Part shown: in pieces, positions 55,842 to 64,000 of the stretch | How the letters are laid out: each line of letters begins with the position of its first letter | How positions within the stretch are numbered: position 1 is the stretch's first letter | Source: Caldivirga sp. | GTDB lineage: Archaea; Thermoproteota; Thermoprotei; Thermoproteales; Thermocladiaceae | Assembly (NCBI RefSeq): GCF_023256255.1 | Contig: NZ_JAGDXD010000028.1 | Location: 124,001-188,000, forward strand | Length of the DNA: 64,000 bases | Reading direction: 5' to 3' | Translations under genes and position numbers: made by a program | The notes under the pieces: generated by a model | Told to the model about the DNA's origin: nothing | Databases searched by the model: none | Seen by the model: the letters and a program-made list of their open reading frames with translations, nothing else

Positions 55842-56540
55842 ATGAGTACTGCAAGGGAGACCACACTTAAGGTTATTGAGTCAATATTCATGCTGACCTC
55901 AGAGGGTAATAGGATCTTTTCCCTCAACTCACTGAAGGTCATAATGCATGGTGACTACACTAAGGCACTTGATAAACTGATTGAAGAGGGTGTGGTGAGT
56001 AGGGTTAATGACAGGTACCTCAGAGTCACTGTACCTAGGCTTCAACTACTCATAATGATGGGTAGTGAATCAATTATCAGCCACATTAATGACTTATCCT
56101 GGAGTGAATTTGAGGAATTCATATCATTCATAATGAGGCAGGAAGGCTACGAAACCCTGAGGGGGGTTAGGTTAACGATGGGTAACGTAAGGGGTGAGTT
56201 CGACATAATAGGGTACAGGGGTAGTATTGTGATTGTTGTTGAGGCTAAGCATTGGTTAAGCATAAGTAACAGTGAGTTAGAGACCATTGTAAGCAAGCAT
56301 ATTAATAAGGTTAAGGCACTCGCGGATAATTGGAGTAAGTTTACTAGGAAAGTTAAATTAACGATAAGTGAAGCATCAATATATCCATTAATCGTAACCC
56401 TTAAGGCACCTCAACTGCAATCATACGGCAATGTACCCATAATCGCCTCACATCAATTACCAAGCTTCCTCGAGAACCTAGAGTCACTGAAGGATAATAT
56501 CCTCTACTTTAAAGCAAGACAGGAAACACTAGGCGCTTAA
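55842..56540 (+). CDS. PD-(D/E)xK nuclease-like protein with winged-helix N terminus
   Basis: Residues about 1-70 look like a winged helix (HGDYTKALDKLIEEGVV, RYLRVTVP). Residues about 85-150 have the restriction-endonuclease-like core: WSEFEEFISFIMRQEGYE, then EFDIIGY (about 117, metal Asp) and VVEAKHW (about 132, the E-x-K). This is the Mrr-like pattern used by nucleases in DNA repair or defence. No methyltransferase or ATPase adjoins it. Confidence 0.78.
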   Translation: MSTARETTLKVIESIFMLTSEGNRIFSLNSLKVIMHGDYTKALDKLIEEGVVSRVNDRYLRVTVPRLQLLIMMGSESIISHINDLSWSEFEEFISFIMRQEGYETLRGVRLTMGNVRGEFDIIGYRGSIVIVVEAKHWLSISNSELETIVSKHINKVKALADNWSKFTRKVKLTISEASIYPLIVTLKAPQLQSYGNVPIIASHQLPSFLENLESLKDNILYFKARQETLGA

Positions 56541-56770
56541 CTTACTTGCCCCTTAAGGTTATATAACCCAAGATATTTCCACGGTTATTATTAGTATCCT
56601 GGGATCAGTTTAATGAATCATTAATCCCACTTCTCAATGTTGACCCCTGCGAGGAATAGTTTAGTTATGAAGATATCTGATGGAACCATTAGTTGCATAT
56701 TAAACTGCTACATTCACTAGTCCATTAATGCTTTCAGAAACCTTTTTACCTCAACACCAAATTAACGTAT

Positions 56771-57139
56771 ATGTCGTTTTTAAGGAAGAACTCATTAAGC
56801 TTTTTGAAGGAGGCGGAAAGAGACTTAAATGAAGGTGAATATAACTTAGCTATGTTTCACTTAGAGCAAGCGTTACAGTTGGCTTTGAAATATGCTTTGT
56901 ATGAGAGGACCGGTACCTATGAGAGGACGCACAATGTTATTAAACTCCTTGACGACTTAGTAAGGATAACAAACAACGATAGATTAAGAGAATTACTTGA
57001 TAGTGAAGCTAGTATATTAGACTTAATTCAACAGGCATATATTGGCGCCAGTTATTTACCGTTTGAATACAGTAAGAACTCTGTAATAGCTACTTTAAGA
57101 CTTGTGAAGGTGGTATTAAATGAGCTTAGACTACTTTAA
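56771..57139 (+). CDS. HEPN-domain protein (pair 2)
   Basis: The 122-residue all-helical protein has the HEPN start SFLKEAERDLNEGEYNLAMFHLEQALQLALKYAL (residues about 10-43, in part). There is no clear R-x4-6-H. It overlaps the MNT gene by 20 bp. This pair uses AGA and GAA codons more than its AGG/GAG-preferring neighbours, a sign of recent arrival. Confidence 0.82.
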   Translation: MSFLRKNSLSFLKEAERDLNEGEYNLAMFHLEQALQLALKYALYERTGTYERTHNVIKLLDDLVRITNNDRLRELLDSEASILDLIQQAYIGASYLPFEYSKNSVIATLRLVKVVLNELRLL

Positions 57140-57467
57140 AGAAGAGTGGGAGAAGAGGATGAGCATGCTGAAAAACGCAAGGCAATACTTAAAGGTAATG
57201 AAGAAAGTATGTGTGAACGAAGTGTCATCAGAATGTAGGGTGGTACTTTTTGGCTCTGTGGCTAGAGGTGATTATAGGTTAGACAGTGATGTGGATGTAT
57301 TGGTAATAGTCCCTAATGTTAAAGATGAATGGGATAGAAGTAGAATATCGGTAAAGCTGCATAAGGCAGTAAACGCATGGGATCCCTTCGAGATACATGT
57401 AGTAACTCCAGAAGAATATGAAAACTGGTACTTGAAGTTTATTGATGCATGGGAAGAGATAACTTAA
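57120..57467 (+). CDS. MNT-type minimal nucleotidyltransferase (pair 2)
   Basis: The 115-residue protein has GS-x10-DxD (GSVARGDYRLDSDVD, about residues 42-56). The HEPN/MNT layout is as in pair 1, but the proteins differ a good deal, so this is not a recent duplication. It has the same atypical AGA/GAA codon use as its partner. Confidence 0.85.
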   Translation: MSLDYFKEEWEKRMSMLKNARQYLKVMKKVCVNEVSSECRVVLFGSVARGDYRLDSDVDVLVIVPNVKDEWDRSRISVKLHKAVNAWDPFEIHVVTPEEYENWYLKFIDAWEEIT

Positions 57468-57594
57468 CGAGAATTGAGACCCCGTGACCCATCACCAAGT
57501 GTGTAAGATTAGTTACTCAGAAATAAGGCAATATACTTCAAGGGAACCTTACCTATTCAGGGTGGGGAGATAAAGTTAAGAAATAAGCAGTATT

Positions 57595-59064
57595 TCATCT
57601 CCTTAATGGTTTAATTGGTGGTATTGAATTTAGGTGCATTATTTCTTCGGGTATTGACTTAGACTTAGCGATCTCCCTGTATACGTATGCTGATGGTCTC
57701 CAGTACTGCTTCTTGGTGGTGTAGTCTACGTGGAGTAGACCAAACCTCATGCTGAAGCCTGAAGCCCACTCATAGTTATCAGTCAGTGACCAGTGTAGGT
57801 AACCCTTAACGTTAGCCCCATCTTGAATAGCCCTATACACTTGGTAAATGTGACTAACCAAGTAATATGGCCTCTGGTAGTCCGCTGAGTCGGCTATGCC
57901 ATTCTCGGTAACGTATATTGGTAGGTGGTAGCGGTTCCAGTACTTCATTATTACATCATAGAGGCCCTCGGGATAGAATTCCCAACCAGTATCACTGCAT
58001 GGCCTACCATCAGGGCTAACTGAATTTCTCTCGCAACTATACCCATATCCAGGTATGCCTACGTAGGATTTCTCACCAATAAGCTTAACCACTGTCCTAG
58101 AGTAATAATTAACACCTATCCAATCCAACCTACCCTTTAAGTCATCCCTAACATTCCCCATAAGCTCACCCTTAATTATTGCATCGAAGAAGATCCACCT
58201 TGAATCATACTCAGCCAACTCAACGGCCTTAGCGTCCCTATCCGTTAGCGGTGTGAAGGATGAGTTAGCGTATATTATGCCAATGGGCTTCTTGGAAATA
58301 GCCTTAACGGCATCATAGGCTCTGGCGTGGGCCTGTATTAAATTAACCATGGCTCTCCTTGAAAACTCAAGGTTAAGGTAACTTGGTGGGAAACCTGACT
58401 TAACCCACATGTAGCCGTTACTGTGAACAACATTGGGTTCATTCATTGTTGAGTACTCGTCAGCAAGATCATCGAACTTCCAGGCAACGTAAGCCGCAAA
58501 CCTGGCAAAATTAATCACTGTCTTAACATCAAGCCAGCCAGTGGGGCCGCTTAAATCACCCCTCCTAATCCTGATTGGGTCATGAACCCAAAGGGGCAGT
58601 GGCCAATGATAGAAGTTCAGTATGAAGTATATCCCCTTAGCCTTAAGGTCACTGAACATTTCCCTATAATGCCTCACAGCCTCCTGGTTAGCTGCTTCAT
58701 CAAGCCTCTTGAGGTCACCTTCATCAACATGAACCATTAACACATCGTTACCCTTAACCTCCACATTACCCTGAGGGGGATCAGGCATTGGCTTAGGGAA
58801 TATCCTAGACCACTCAACACCAATCCTAGCCGCATCAAGCCCCATTTTAACAGCATTATCGTGAAACACCCTGTAGAGCCCCCAGTAGCCCGGCCCATAC
58901 TCAGGTAAGTCACCACTAACTAGCCCTGACGCAATGTTCTCAGGATCATGAACCCACACGTACCAGTCAGTGTTAGGATCCTCACTACCAGGAGTACCCA
59001 TCTCTGACTGGAATCCTGCCTGAGACCAACCGAACTTGAAGGATTTAGGGAATGAGATATTCAT
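57595..59064 (-). CDS. GH1 beta-glycosidase
   Basis: The 489-residue GH1 enzyme is close in plan to Sulfolobus LacS. The acid/base Glu is in TMNEPNVV (about 207), the nucleophile in YVTENGIAD (about 386), and the N terminus has [21 protein letters not shown]. It would split beta-glucosides or beta-galactosides, for instance cellobiose from a cellulase. No signal peptide is seen, so it acts in the cytoplasm. It starts at ATG 59064. Confidence 0.96.
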   Translation of the reverse strand: MNISFPKSFKFGWSQAGFQSEMGTPGSEDPNTDWYVWVHDPENIASGLVSGDLPEYGPGYWGLYRVFHDNAVKMGLDAARIGVEWSRIFPKPMPDPPQGNVEVKGNDVLMVHVDEGDLKRLDEAANQEAVRHYREMFSDLKAKGIYFILNFYHWPLPLWVHDPIRIRRGDLSGPTGWLDVKTVINFARFAAYVAWKFDDLADEYSTMNEPNVVHSNGYMWVKSGFPPSYLNLEFSRRAMVNLIQAHARAYDAVKAISKKPIGIIYANSSFTPLTDRDAKAVELAEYDSRWIFFDAIIKGELMGNVRDDLKGRLDWIGVNYYSRTVVKLIGEKSYVGIPGYGYSCERNSVSPDGRPCSDTGWEFYPEGLYDVIMKYWNRYHLPIYVTENGIADSADYQRPYYLVSHIYQVYRAIQDGANVKGYLHWSLTDNYEWASGFSMRFGLLHVDYTTKKQYWRPSAYVYREIAKSKSIPEEIMHLNSIPPIKPLRR

Positions 59065-59317
59065 TAACTCAGTTACTCGTTGATCTATTTTAAAGTATTA
59101 AGGCTCCAGGTCTACTACTTCCACGTATATGCGGGTACTTTTAGCCATCTTCATTATCCTCACGCTTATTTACCGTTTCCTCAAGCTGAAAGCCAGAGAA
59201 GATTAGTGAATAAACTTACAATCACTATGTAACTTAGAGTGTAACTGCAGTGAACCAAAAGTACTACGATGGCTGAGCAGTCATTGGAAGGATGATTACT
59301 AAACATGGAGTCTCTGT
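59065..59317. other. spacer between GH1 and GH12 genes
   Basis: It contains the GH1 promoter (minus-strand TTTAAAATA near 59085) and a T-rich run after the GH12 stop. No gene or conserved structure is seen. Confidence 0.5.
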
Positions 59318-60187
59318 CTATAGCTTAATAGTGTACTTATGGATAATCCACTCTAGTTGAACAGCCTCACCATTCTTAACAGGCCCATACTCAGTCCCAA
59401 CCTCAAGGCCATTCAGGTAGTAGCTATTGATGTTGATTAACTTTCCGCTAACTATACTTAATGCTTTCTCAATGAATCCCCTTAATGGCAGTGAAACTGA
59501 GGCTGCCTTAAGTGGGTTAGCTAACCTGAGGGTTAGTATATTCCATTGCCCAGTATCACCAAACCAAACCTCCCACTTAGCATTCTCAGCAGCATTATTA
59601 ACTAGTATTGGGGCCTCAATAGTACCTTCAGGTAACCCAGCAGGTCTCAGGTTGAAATGGTAGAGCCAAATCATGAACTCTAAGTCACCCCTGAATATTC
59701 CTGCTTGGTCACTACCTCTTGTTAGCCATAAGTCGAAGGAGAAGTTCATCCTTAATGAACCATGGTTAACAACCTCATATTCTAAGTTAATCCAAGCATT
59801 CGGTAGATCACCAGTAGTAAGCGGTAATGGTAACTTCTGATTAATCGCTGTTCTAACCCGCCCAAAAGGCTTGTAACCATATATAGTCTCTGGATAACCT
59901 AACACGCCTAGGTTAGGGTTCTTCATCTTAGCCTTGGTTAGATTAACAATTGTACGTAATCCTCCATTAATGCTCATGTCAACAGTACCACTGGTTCCGC
60001 TACATTCAGCATTCCAGTAATTGCCCTGTAACCCCAATAAACCAACATAGGCTGTGTAGTCCTTGCCGCATTCGTAAGTCCAAGTCCCGGTTGAGTTCAC
60101 TGGAATTAGATTAATTTCGTTCACAATGCCTAATGCCTGAAGTCCCTTTATAAGCTGCACCCTAAAGCCTATTACGTAAGCCTGCAT
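59318..60187 (-). CDS. GH12 endo-beta-glucanase
   Basis: The 289-residue protein has the GH12 signatures: NLEYEVVNHGS (about 130), the nucleophile Glu in EFMIWLYH (about 169) and the acid/base Glu in VGTEYGP (about 267), all within a beta-jelly-roll-like strand pattern. It would cut cellulose or other beta-1,4-glucans internally. A TATA near 60215 supports ATG 60187, and an in-frame stop lies just upstream. The N terminus is not a regular signal peptide, which is odd for a polymer-degrading enzyme. Confidence 0.9.
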   Translation of the reverse strand: MQAYVIGFRVQLIKGLQALGIVNEINLIPVNSTGTWTYECGKDYTAYVGLLGLQGNYWNAECSGTSGTVDMSINGGLRTIVNLTKAKMKNPNLGVLGYPETIYGYKPFGRVRTAINQKLPLPLTTGDLPNAWINLEYEVVNHGSLRMNFSFDLWLTRGSDQAGIFRGDLEFMIWLYHFNLRPAGLPEGTIEAPILVNNAAENAKWEVWFGDTGQWNILTLRLANPLKAASVSLPLRGFIEKALSIVSGKLININSYYLNGLEVGTEYGPVKNGEAVQLEWIIHKYTIKL

Positions 60188-60222
60188 GGTCGTTAATACA
60201 TTAGCTAGAGGGGTGCTTAAAC

Positions 60223-60855
60223 CTACTTAACAGCATTAATGCATACGAAGCCGTATTTACCTGCGTTAGTGTAATCAGTAAAGTTGGGTGCCTCATAATA
60301 TTCTCCTACACCTTTACTAAGGGTGGCCACATATGATGTTACCTTTAACCCAAGTCCTTTAAGTGTCTCTGTAACCCACTTGACGGTGAGGAACCTGGCC
60401 CTAGAGTAATATGGATGCCCCCTTGATCCAAGTTCACTATACTGCATCCCCCATGAACTCTCAAGGGGCACTATGCAGGCAATCAATCTACCATTATCCT
60501 TAAGCACCCTAGCGCCTTCCCTCAAGACAGCTTCAGGATCCTTAGCGAAGCATAGCGTAACCACTATTAGTACGTAGTCCATTGATGAGTCACGAATCGG
60601 TATTAATTCCCCAACTCCTGAGACAACAGCCCAGGTCCTATCCTTAGCAAGCTTAATCATTGCCAATGATGGTTCAAGGGCAATAGCGTTAATAAGCCTA
60701 GTGAAGAAGCCGCTGCCTGCACCAACATCGAGACCTATGCCATTTAACCCAAGGGCATTAATAGTGTCCTCCTCTGACTTAGCTAACAATGGGTGCTTAC
60801 TGTACCATGAGTCATATTCGTTGGCTCTACTGTTAAAGAGGTCAATAGTGTACAT
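60223..60855 (-). CDS. class I SAM-dependent methyltransferase
   Basis: The 210-residue protein has SAM motif I GLDVGAGSGFFTRL (about 38-51), an EPS acidic motif II, and the post-I region YVLIVVTLCFAKD (about 93), like the UbiE/Methyltransf_11 group. The acceptor is unknown. It lies 35 bp before the GH12 gene in the same direction, but GH12 seems to have its own promoter. Confidence 0.88.
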   Translation of the reverse strand: MYTIDLFNSRANEYDSWYSKHPLLAKSEEDTINALGLNGIGLDVGAGSGFFTRLINAIALEPSLAMIKLAKDRTWAVVSGVGELIPIRDSSMDYVLIVVTLCFAKDPEAVLREGARVLKDNGRLIACIVPLESSWGMQYSELGSRGHPYYSRARFLTVKWVTETLKGLGLKVTSYVATLSKGVGEYYEAPNFTDYTNAGKYGFVCINAVK

Positions 60856-60949
60856 GCCTATTTAGCCTAATGCAAGGATCTTTTATATGTTGCTTCCTTA
60901 CTTAACCGGTGCGAAAGACTTATAAATTCCGATATCGGTAGTGTTATCG

Positions 60950-61286
60950 GTGACCAGAAACGTTAGGTCGCGTAATAGCAATAGGTGAGTGGACGATACT
61001 GCAGGAGTTAAGTAAGGGAAGAAGAAGGATAAGTGAGTTAAGGCAAGTCGCACCACTGTATGGTTCAGCACTTGACTTCGCAATAAGTGACCTGCTGGCA
61101 TTTGGACTAGTTAGGAGGGTTACTGAAGGTGGGGAAGAGTACCTAGAGTTAACTGAACTGGGTAAGAACATGGTAACCGCACCCTGGCCATGGGGACCAT
61201 GGGGTTGGAGAGGCCCAGGGCCTGGACCCTGGTGGCCTGGACCTTGGGGTAGGAGGCGTGGAGCGCCACCTTATTGGCCATGGTGA
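60950..61286 (+). pseudogene. winged-helix regulator with Trp/Pro/Gly tail, apparently frameshifted near its start
   Basis: A TATA (CTTATAAAT near 60923) lies 27 nt before GTG 60950, which begins MTRNVRSRNSNR but stops at 60986. The next frame is open from 60954 to the stop at 61286 and codes for a winged-helix domain: IGEWTILQELSKGRRRISEL, PLYGSALDFAISDLLAFGLV, EYLELTELGKNMV. It then has a tail of about 35 residues made almost only of Trp, Pro, Gly and Arg. That frame has no ATG, GTG or TTG before its last third. A one-base change between 60960 and 60985 would join the two. It may be broken, recoded, or use a rare start. Confidence 0.65.
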
Positions 61287-61287
61287 A

Positions 61288-61743
61288 TTAGCCAACAGCC
61301 TTGATTAAATCATTTAAAATCTTTCTTATTTTTTCCTTATCCTCCTGGGGTATCTTATCCCAATTATCAATTATGTATCTGGCCGCGGATATGAATTCAT
61401 CAATACTGAAAGGCGAGGGTGGTGGGGGTGGCGGATTAATGCCTCCCATTAACCCAATAGCCCTCCTCCCCTCCTCGGTGAGGGAGTAGTACTTCTTAAC
61501 GCCGTCGACTCTAGATATCTTGACTAGACCCTCCTCCTCTAGGTCATCTAGGAGTGGGTATATTGATCCTGGTGATGGTCTCCAGAAACCGAAACTCCAC
61601 CTTTCAATCTCATCAATTATCTGAGCACCCGTTAACTCACCCTTAAAGGCAAGTATATACAATACAATATCCCTCAACGCACCCCTTCTCCTCCAAAACC
61701 AGCCTATGAAATCATGCGGCATAGGCCCCCTTCTCCAATCCAT
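61288..61743 (-). CDS. PadR-family transcriptional regulator
   Basis: The 151-residue PadR-type winged-helix protein contains LRDIVLYILAFKGELTGAQIIDEI (residues about 22-45, in part), SPGSIYPLLDDLEEEGLV and KKYYSLTEEGR, followed by a Pro-rich linker (NPPPPPPSPF) and a C-terminal helix for dimerisation. The frame opens at 61767, but a TATA near 61770 puts the start at ATG 61743. It ends 1 bp from the end of the other winged-helix gene, convergent. Confidence 0.92.
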   Translation of the reverse strand: MDWRRGPMPHDFIGWFWRRRGALRDIVLYILAFKGELTGAQIIDEIERWSFGFWRPSPGSIYPLLDDLEEEGLVKISRVDGVKKYYSLTEEGRRAIGLMGGINPPPPPPSPFSIDEFISAARYIIDNWDKIPQEDKEKIRKILNDLIKAVG

Positions 61744-61857
61744 TAGCAGGGTTACTGGGGCATGCAATTAAATTTTACTACACCACATTAATAGTAGAAC
61801 ACACTAGTATTACTAAAATACATAAAGCACTACGCTAGCTAAATTAACATAACCGCA

Positions 61858-63090
61858 TTAAGTACGCCCAGCCCTACCAAGCCTCTCATGAGCCTTACCC
61901 AACTCCCTCCTGTGCTGTGCAATGAGCAGGTTGAGTTCACCAGCAAGTACAGTTGCGGCAATTATTTCAGCAAGCTTCAACGCATTAGAGCCAGGTGGAT
62001 CACCACCACCCTGAACCCCAAGCATTTGCAATGCCTCCCTCTGGGTTGGTAAACCAGTACCACCACCAACAGTACCCACCTCTAGGCTTGGTAAGGTTAC
62101 TGACACGTATAAGTCACCATCATTATTAACCTCAGCCCAAGTCATACCCATGCTTGACTCAACAACCTGAGCCACGTCCTGACCAGTGGCTATGAATACT
62201 GCAGCCACTATGTTTGCGAAATGCGCGTTAAAGCCGTAGGAGTGAGCGTAGGCTGAGCCTAGCAGGTTTTTCCTAACATTAACATCAACAACCTCCTCTG
62301 GGGTCACGTTAAAGCGATTCACCAGGTAACTCCTCGATATTACAGTTTCACTGATAACTGTCTTCCCCCTACCTAGTAGGAGGTTAACCGCATTAGGCTT
62401 CTTATCAACACACATATTACCACTAACGGTTACTAACCTAGCCTTAGGGTAATTAACCTCAATCCACTGGGCAATCCTCTCGGAGGCTATGGTAACCATG
62501 TTCATGCCCATGGCATCCCCGGTACTGAAGACCAACCTAAGCCAGGCATTATTACCGGCTACGAATGGTTGAATCTCCCTAAGTCTCAAGTGCCTACTAC
62601 CAGACTCTGCAATCTCCTTAATCTTACTAATGTTAGCGTTAACCCAATTAATGAAGTTCACTGCATCAGTAGCGGTAGGTAACTTAAACAAGGGGGCTCT
62701 AGCCATACCATCCTTAACGACAATACTCCTAGCACCACCATTCTCAGTAATAACCTTAGCCCCCCTATTCACTGAAGCCACTAAGGCACCCTCCGTTGTG
62801 GCTAAGGGTACGTAGTATAGGCCATCAGCGTAAACCCCCTTAACCAGGAGTGGACCAGCCACACCCAATGGTACTTGAACAGCCCCAATGGTGTTCTCAG
62901 TATTCCTTCCATAAACCTGGTTAAAGTCAATTACCGTTGAGCCTATGGCATTAAGTTTAACGCCAAGCCTCCTCTCAAGGAACAGTCTCCTAGCCCTAGT
63001 GGCTGCGTTAGGGTCCTTGAGCAGGCCCTCAAGCTCATGCATCTTAACCTTACCCTCCTCAAGCATCTTAACAGCATCCTCAGGCTCCAT
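61858..63090 (-). CDS. hmgA: HMG-CoA reductase
   Basis: The enzyme makes mevalonate for archaeal isoprenoid lipids. The 410-residue class I protein has the catalytic Glu in ATTEGALVASVNRG (about 95), the lysine in CVDKKPNAVN (about 225), Asp and NADPH-site DAMGMNM (about 193) and the C-terminal catalytic His in LIAQHRRE (about 392). ATG 63090 is the start. It has no membrane domain, as usual in archaea. Confidence 0.97.
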   Translation of the reverse strand: MEPEDAVKMLEEGKVKMHELEGLLKDPNAATRARRLFLERRLGVKLNAIGSTVIDFNQVYGRNTENTIGAVQVPLGVAGPLLVKGVYADGLYYVPLATTEGALVASVNRGAKVITENGGARSIVVKDGMARAPLFKLPTATDAVNFINWVNANISKIKEIAESGSRHLRLREIQPFVAGNNAWLRLVFSTGDAMGMNMVTIASERIAQWIEVNYPKARLVTVSGNMCVDKKPNAVNLLLGRGKTVISETVISRSYLVNRFNVTPEEVVDVNVRKNLLGSAYAHSYGFNAHFANIVAAVFIATGQDVAQVVESSMGMTWAEVNNDGDLYVSVTLPSLEVGTVGGGTGLPTQREALQMLGVQGGGDPPGSNALKLAEIIAATVLAGELNLLIAQHRRELGKAHERLGRAGRT

Positions 63091-63280
63091 GCCCTCAAAC
63101 CTAAACTCACTTATTAAACTTTATGACCTCCCCTGCATTGAAAAGGGGTTCCATATTGAAACCTCATTTGAGTTAACCCTTTGGTGAATTTAATGATTAA
63201 ACACGATAACTAGCAAATTCCTAATTCACCATGGCTAATGATGGGAACCATTTAAAAATCAGCCCACTGAAGTATTAACC

Positions 63281-63703
63281 ATGAGTATTACTGATTACGT
63301 TAATTCCCTGAGGGCATTCCCCTGGGGGGACTACGGTGTTTATTTTGCATTATTATTCGGGTCTAGGGTTAGCGGTAGGGTGATTAAGGGTGATTGGGAT
63401 ATTGCTGTTTGGCTTAAGGATACTGAGAGGGATATTGACCTGCAGTATGCATTAGCTAAGTTCTTAAATACCCATGACTACAATATTGACTTAGTGGTGT
63501 TGAATAATTACGAGTATTTACCCTGCTCACTGGTGGTTGATATTCTTGGTAAGGGGAAGGCAATTTATTATAGGGATATGGATGAGTACCTGGAGTTAAG
63601 GGTGAGGATACTGAAGCCATGCCTAGACTTCATCATTGACTCTGAGAAGCTTAACCTACTGGAGACTCAGGTAAATGCGGTGATGGGGAAGTGGGGGCAA
63701 TAG
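63281..63703 (+). CDS. MntA-like nucleotidyltransferase (pair 3)
   Basis: The 140-residue protein has the minimal nucleotidyltransferase site LLFGSRVSG...GDWDIAVWL (about 24-45), with spacing GS-x9-DxD, one residue shorter than usual, and IDLVVLNNY (about 69) for the third acid. The family AMPylates a HepT partner in studied MntA/HepT systems. A TATA (TTTAAAAA, near 63254) is 27 nt before ATG 63281. The next gene overlaps its end. Confidence 0.85.
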   Translation: MSITDYVNSLRAFPWGDYGVYFALLFGSRVSGRVIKGDWDIAVWLKDTERDIDLQYALAKFLNTHDYNIDLVVLNNYEYLPCSLVVDILGKGKAIYYRDMDEYLELRVRILKPCLDFIIDSEKLNLLETQVNAVMGKWGQ

Positions 63704-64000
63704 ATCGTTTACTTAAGCTAATGCTTAACTACACCTCACTATTGGATGGCTTAAACATTAATGATCTTAATGACCCGTATAAATATTACTCAGCAGTGTA
63801 CCTTCTTCAATCCCAGGCTCAAGCCCTCATAGATATTGTAGTTAAGGCTGCCGCAGCATTGGGGCTCGAGGTTGAGGGTTACGTGGACGCAGGCAGTAAA
63901 CTGACGATGATAGGCATACTGAGTGAGGGGGAATTCTCCAAGTATCGCTCAATAGTTAGGTTCAGGAATCTTGTAATACACCAGTACGGCATTATTGATG
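63691..64000 (+). CDS. HepT-like HEPN ribonuclease (pair 3), 3' end outside window
   Basis: A frame from GTG 63691 runs off the window edge; 103 residues are visible. They are helical and end with VRFRNLVIHQYG, which is the R-x4-H-x-Y ribonuclease motif of HepT toxins. It overlaps the MntA-like gene by 13 bp. Of the three HEPN proteins in the window, this is the only one with an intact RNase motif. Confidence 0.85.
   Translation, partial: MGAIDRLLKLMLNYTSLLDGLNINDLNDPYKYYSAVYLLQSQAQALIDIVVKAAAALGLEVEGYVDAGSKLTMIGILSEGEFSKYRSIVRFRNLVIHQYGIID

Noticed and set aside
60898-61171. Minus-strand frames opposite the winged-helix gene at 60.9-61.3 kb
   Set aside because: The plus-strand frame has clear winged-helix coding features; the minus frames are Ser/Leu-rich without a promoter.

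Overview
The window looks like a chromosome segment of a hyperthermophilic crenarchaeon of the Thermoproteales, most probably Caldivirga or a very close relative. The evidence is archaeal-type information genes (MCM, a GINS-like subunit, A-type ATP synthase subunit B, prefoldin beta, the L30e-NusA-S12 run, archaeal adenylate kinase, tRNA-splicing endonuclease), TATA boxes about 25-28 nt upstream of leaderless start codons, a strong bias to AGG arginine codons, and a trans-split alanine tRNA of the kind established for Caldivirga maquilingensis. The species call is an inference; no database search was possible.

Region by region. 1-6 kb: sugar-type oxidoreductase, amidohydrolase, the two halves of a split tRNA-Ala(UGC) in opposite orientations 0.3 kb apart, small unknown genes, an HdrB-like protein and a flavin reductase. 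6-17 kb: tRNA-splicing endonuclease, a protein with an EndoIII-like iron-sulfur motif, GlyA, an FAD oxidoreductase, a Trm5-like methyltransferase, AtpB, a HEPN/MNT pair, prefoldin beta and archaeal phosphoglycerate mutase. 17-30 kb: central metabolism (aldehyde:ferredoxin oxidoreductase, fused 3-hydroxyacyl-CoA dehydrogenase/enoyl-CoA hydratase, FAH-family protein, CTP synthase), GlyS, a glycosyltransferase, a small membrane-protein operon, and an MFS transporter next to a PfkB kinase. 30-34 kb: L30e-NusA-S12, with S12 interrupted by a 513-residue LAGLIDADG intein. 34-41 kb: AMMECR1 domain, nucleotidyltransferase-like protein, KaiC-like ATPase, malic enzyme, GNAT, DUF429 and a large coiled-coil protein. 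41-50 kb: tRNA-Lys(CUU) with a 14-nt intron, adenylate kinase, a replication cluster (unknown, P-loop ATPase, GINS-like, MCM), an aminopropyltransferase and an ABC exporter. 50-53 kb: a graveyard of truncated tnpB, heavy-metal P-type ATPase and MFS genes around one intact DUF1028 gene. 53-64 kb: GH31, GH1 and GH12 glycosidases, a coiled-coil/nuclease pair, two more HEPN/MNT pairs, two convergent winged-helix regulators (one apparently frameshifted) and HMG-CoA reductase.

How the parts fit. The endonuclease at 6.2 kb belongs to the enzyme family that cuts bulge-helix-bulge joints, and such joints can be drawn for both the split tRNA-Ala and the tRNA-Lys intron. GH31, GH12 and GH1 together suggest use of plant beta-glucans/xyloglucan. 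The fused dehydrogenase/hydratase belongs to the 4-hydroxybutyrate half of crenarchaeal CO2 fixation. The three HEPN/MNT pairs are probable toxin-antitoxin modules. The most striking items are the split tRNA and the intein in the universally conserved decoding loop of ribosomal protein S12.
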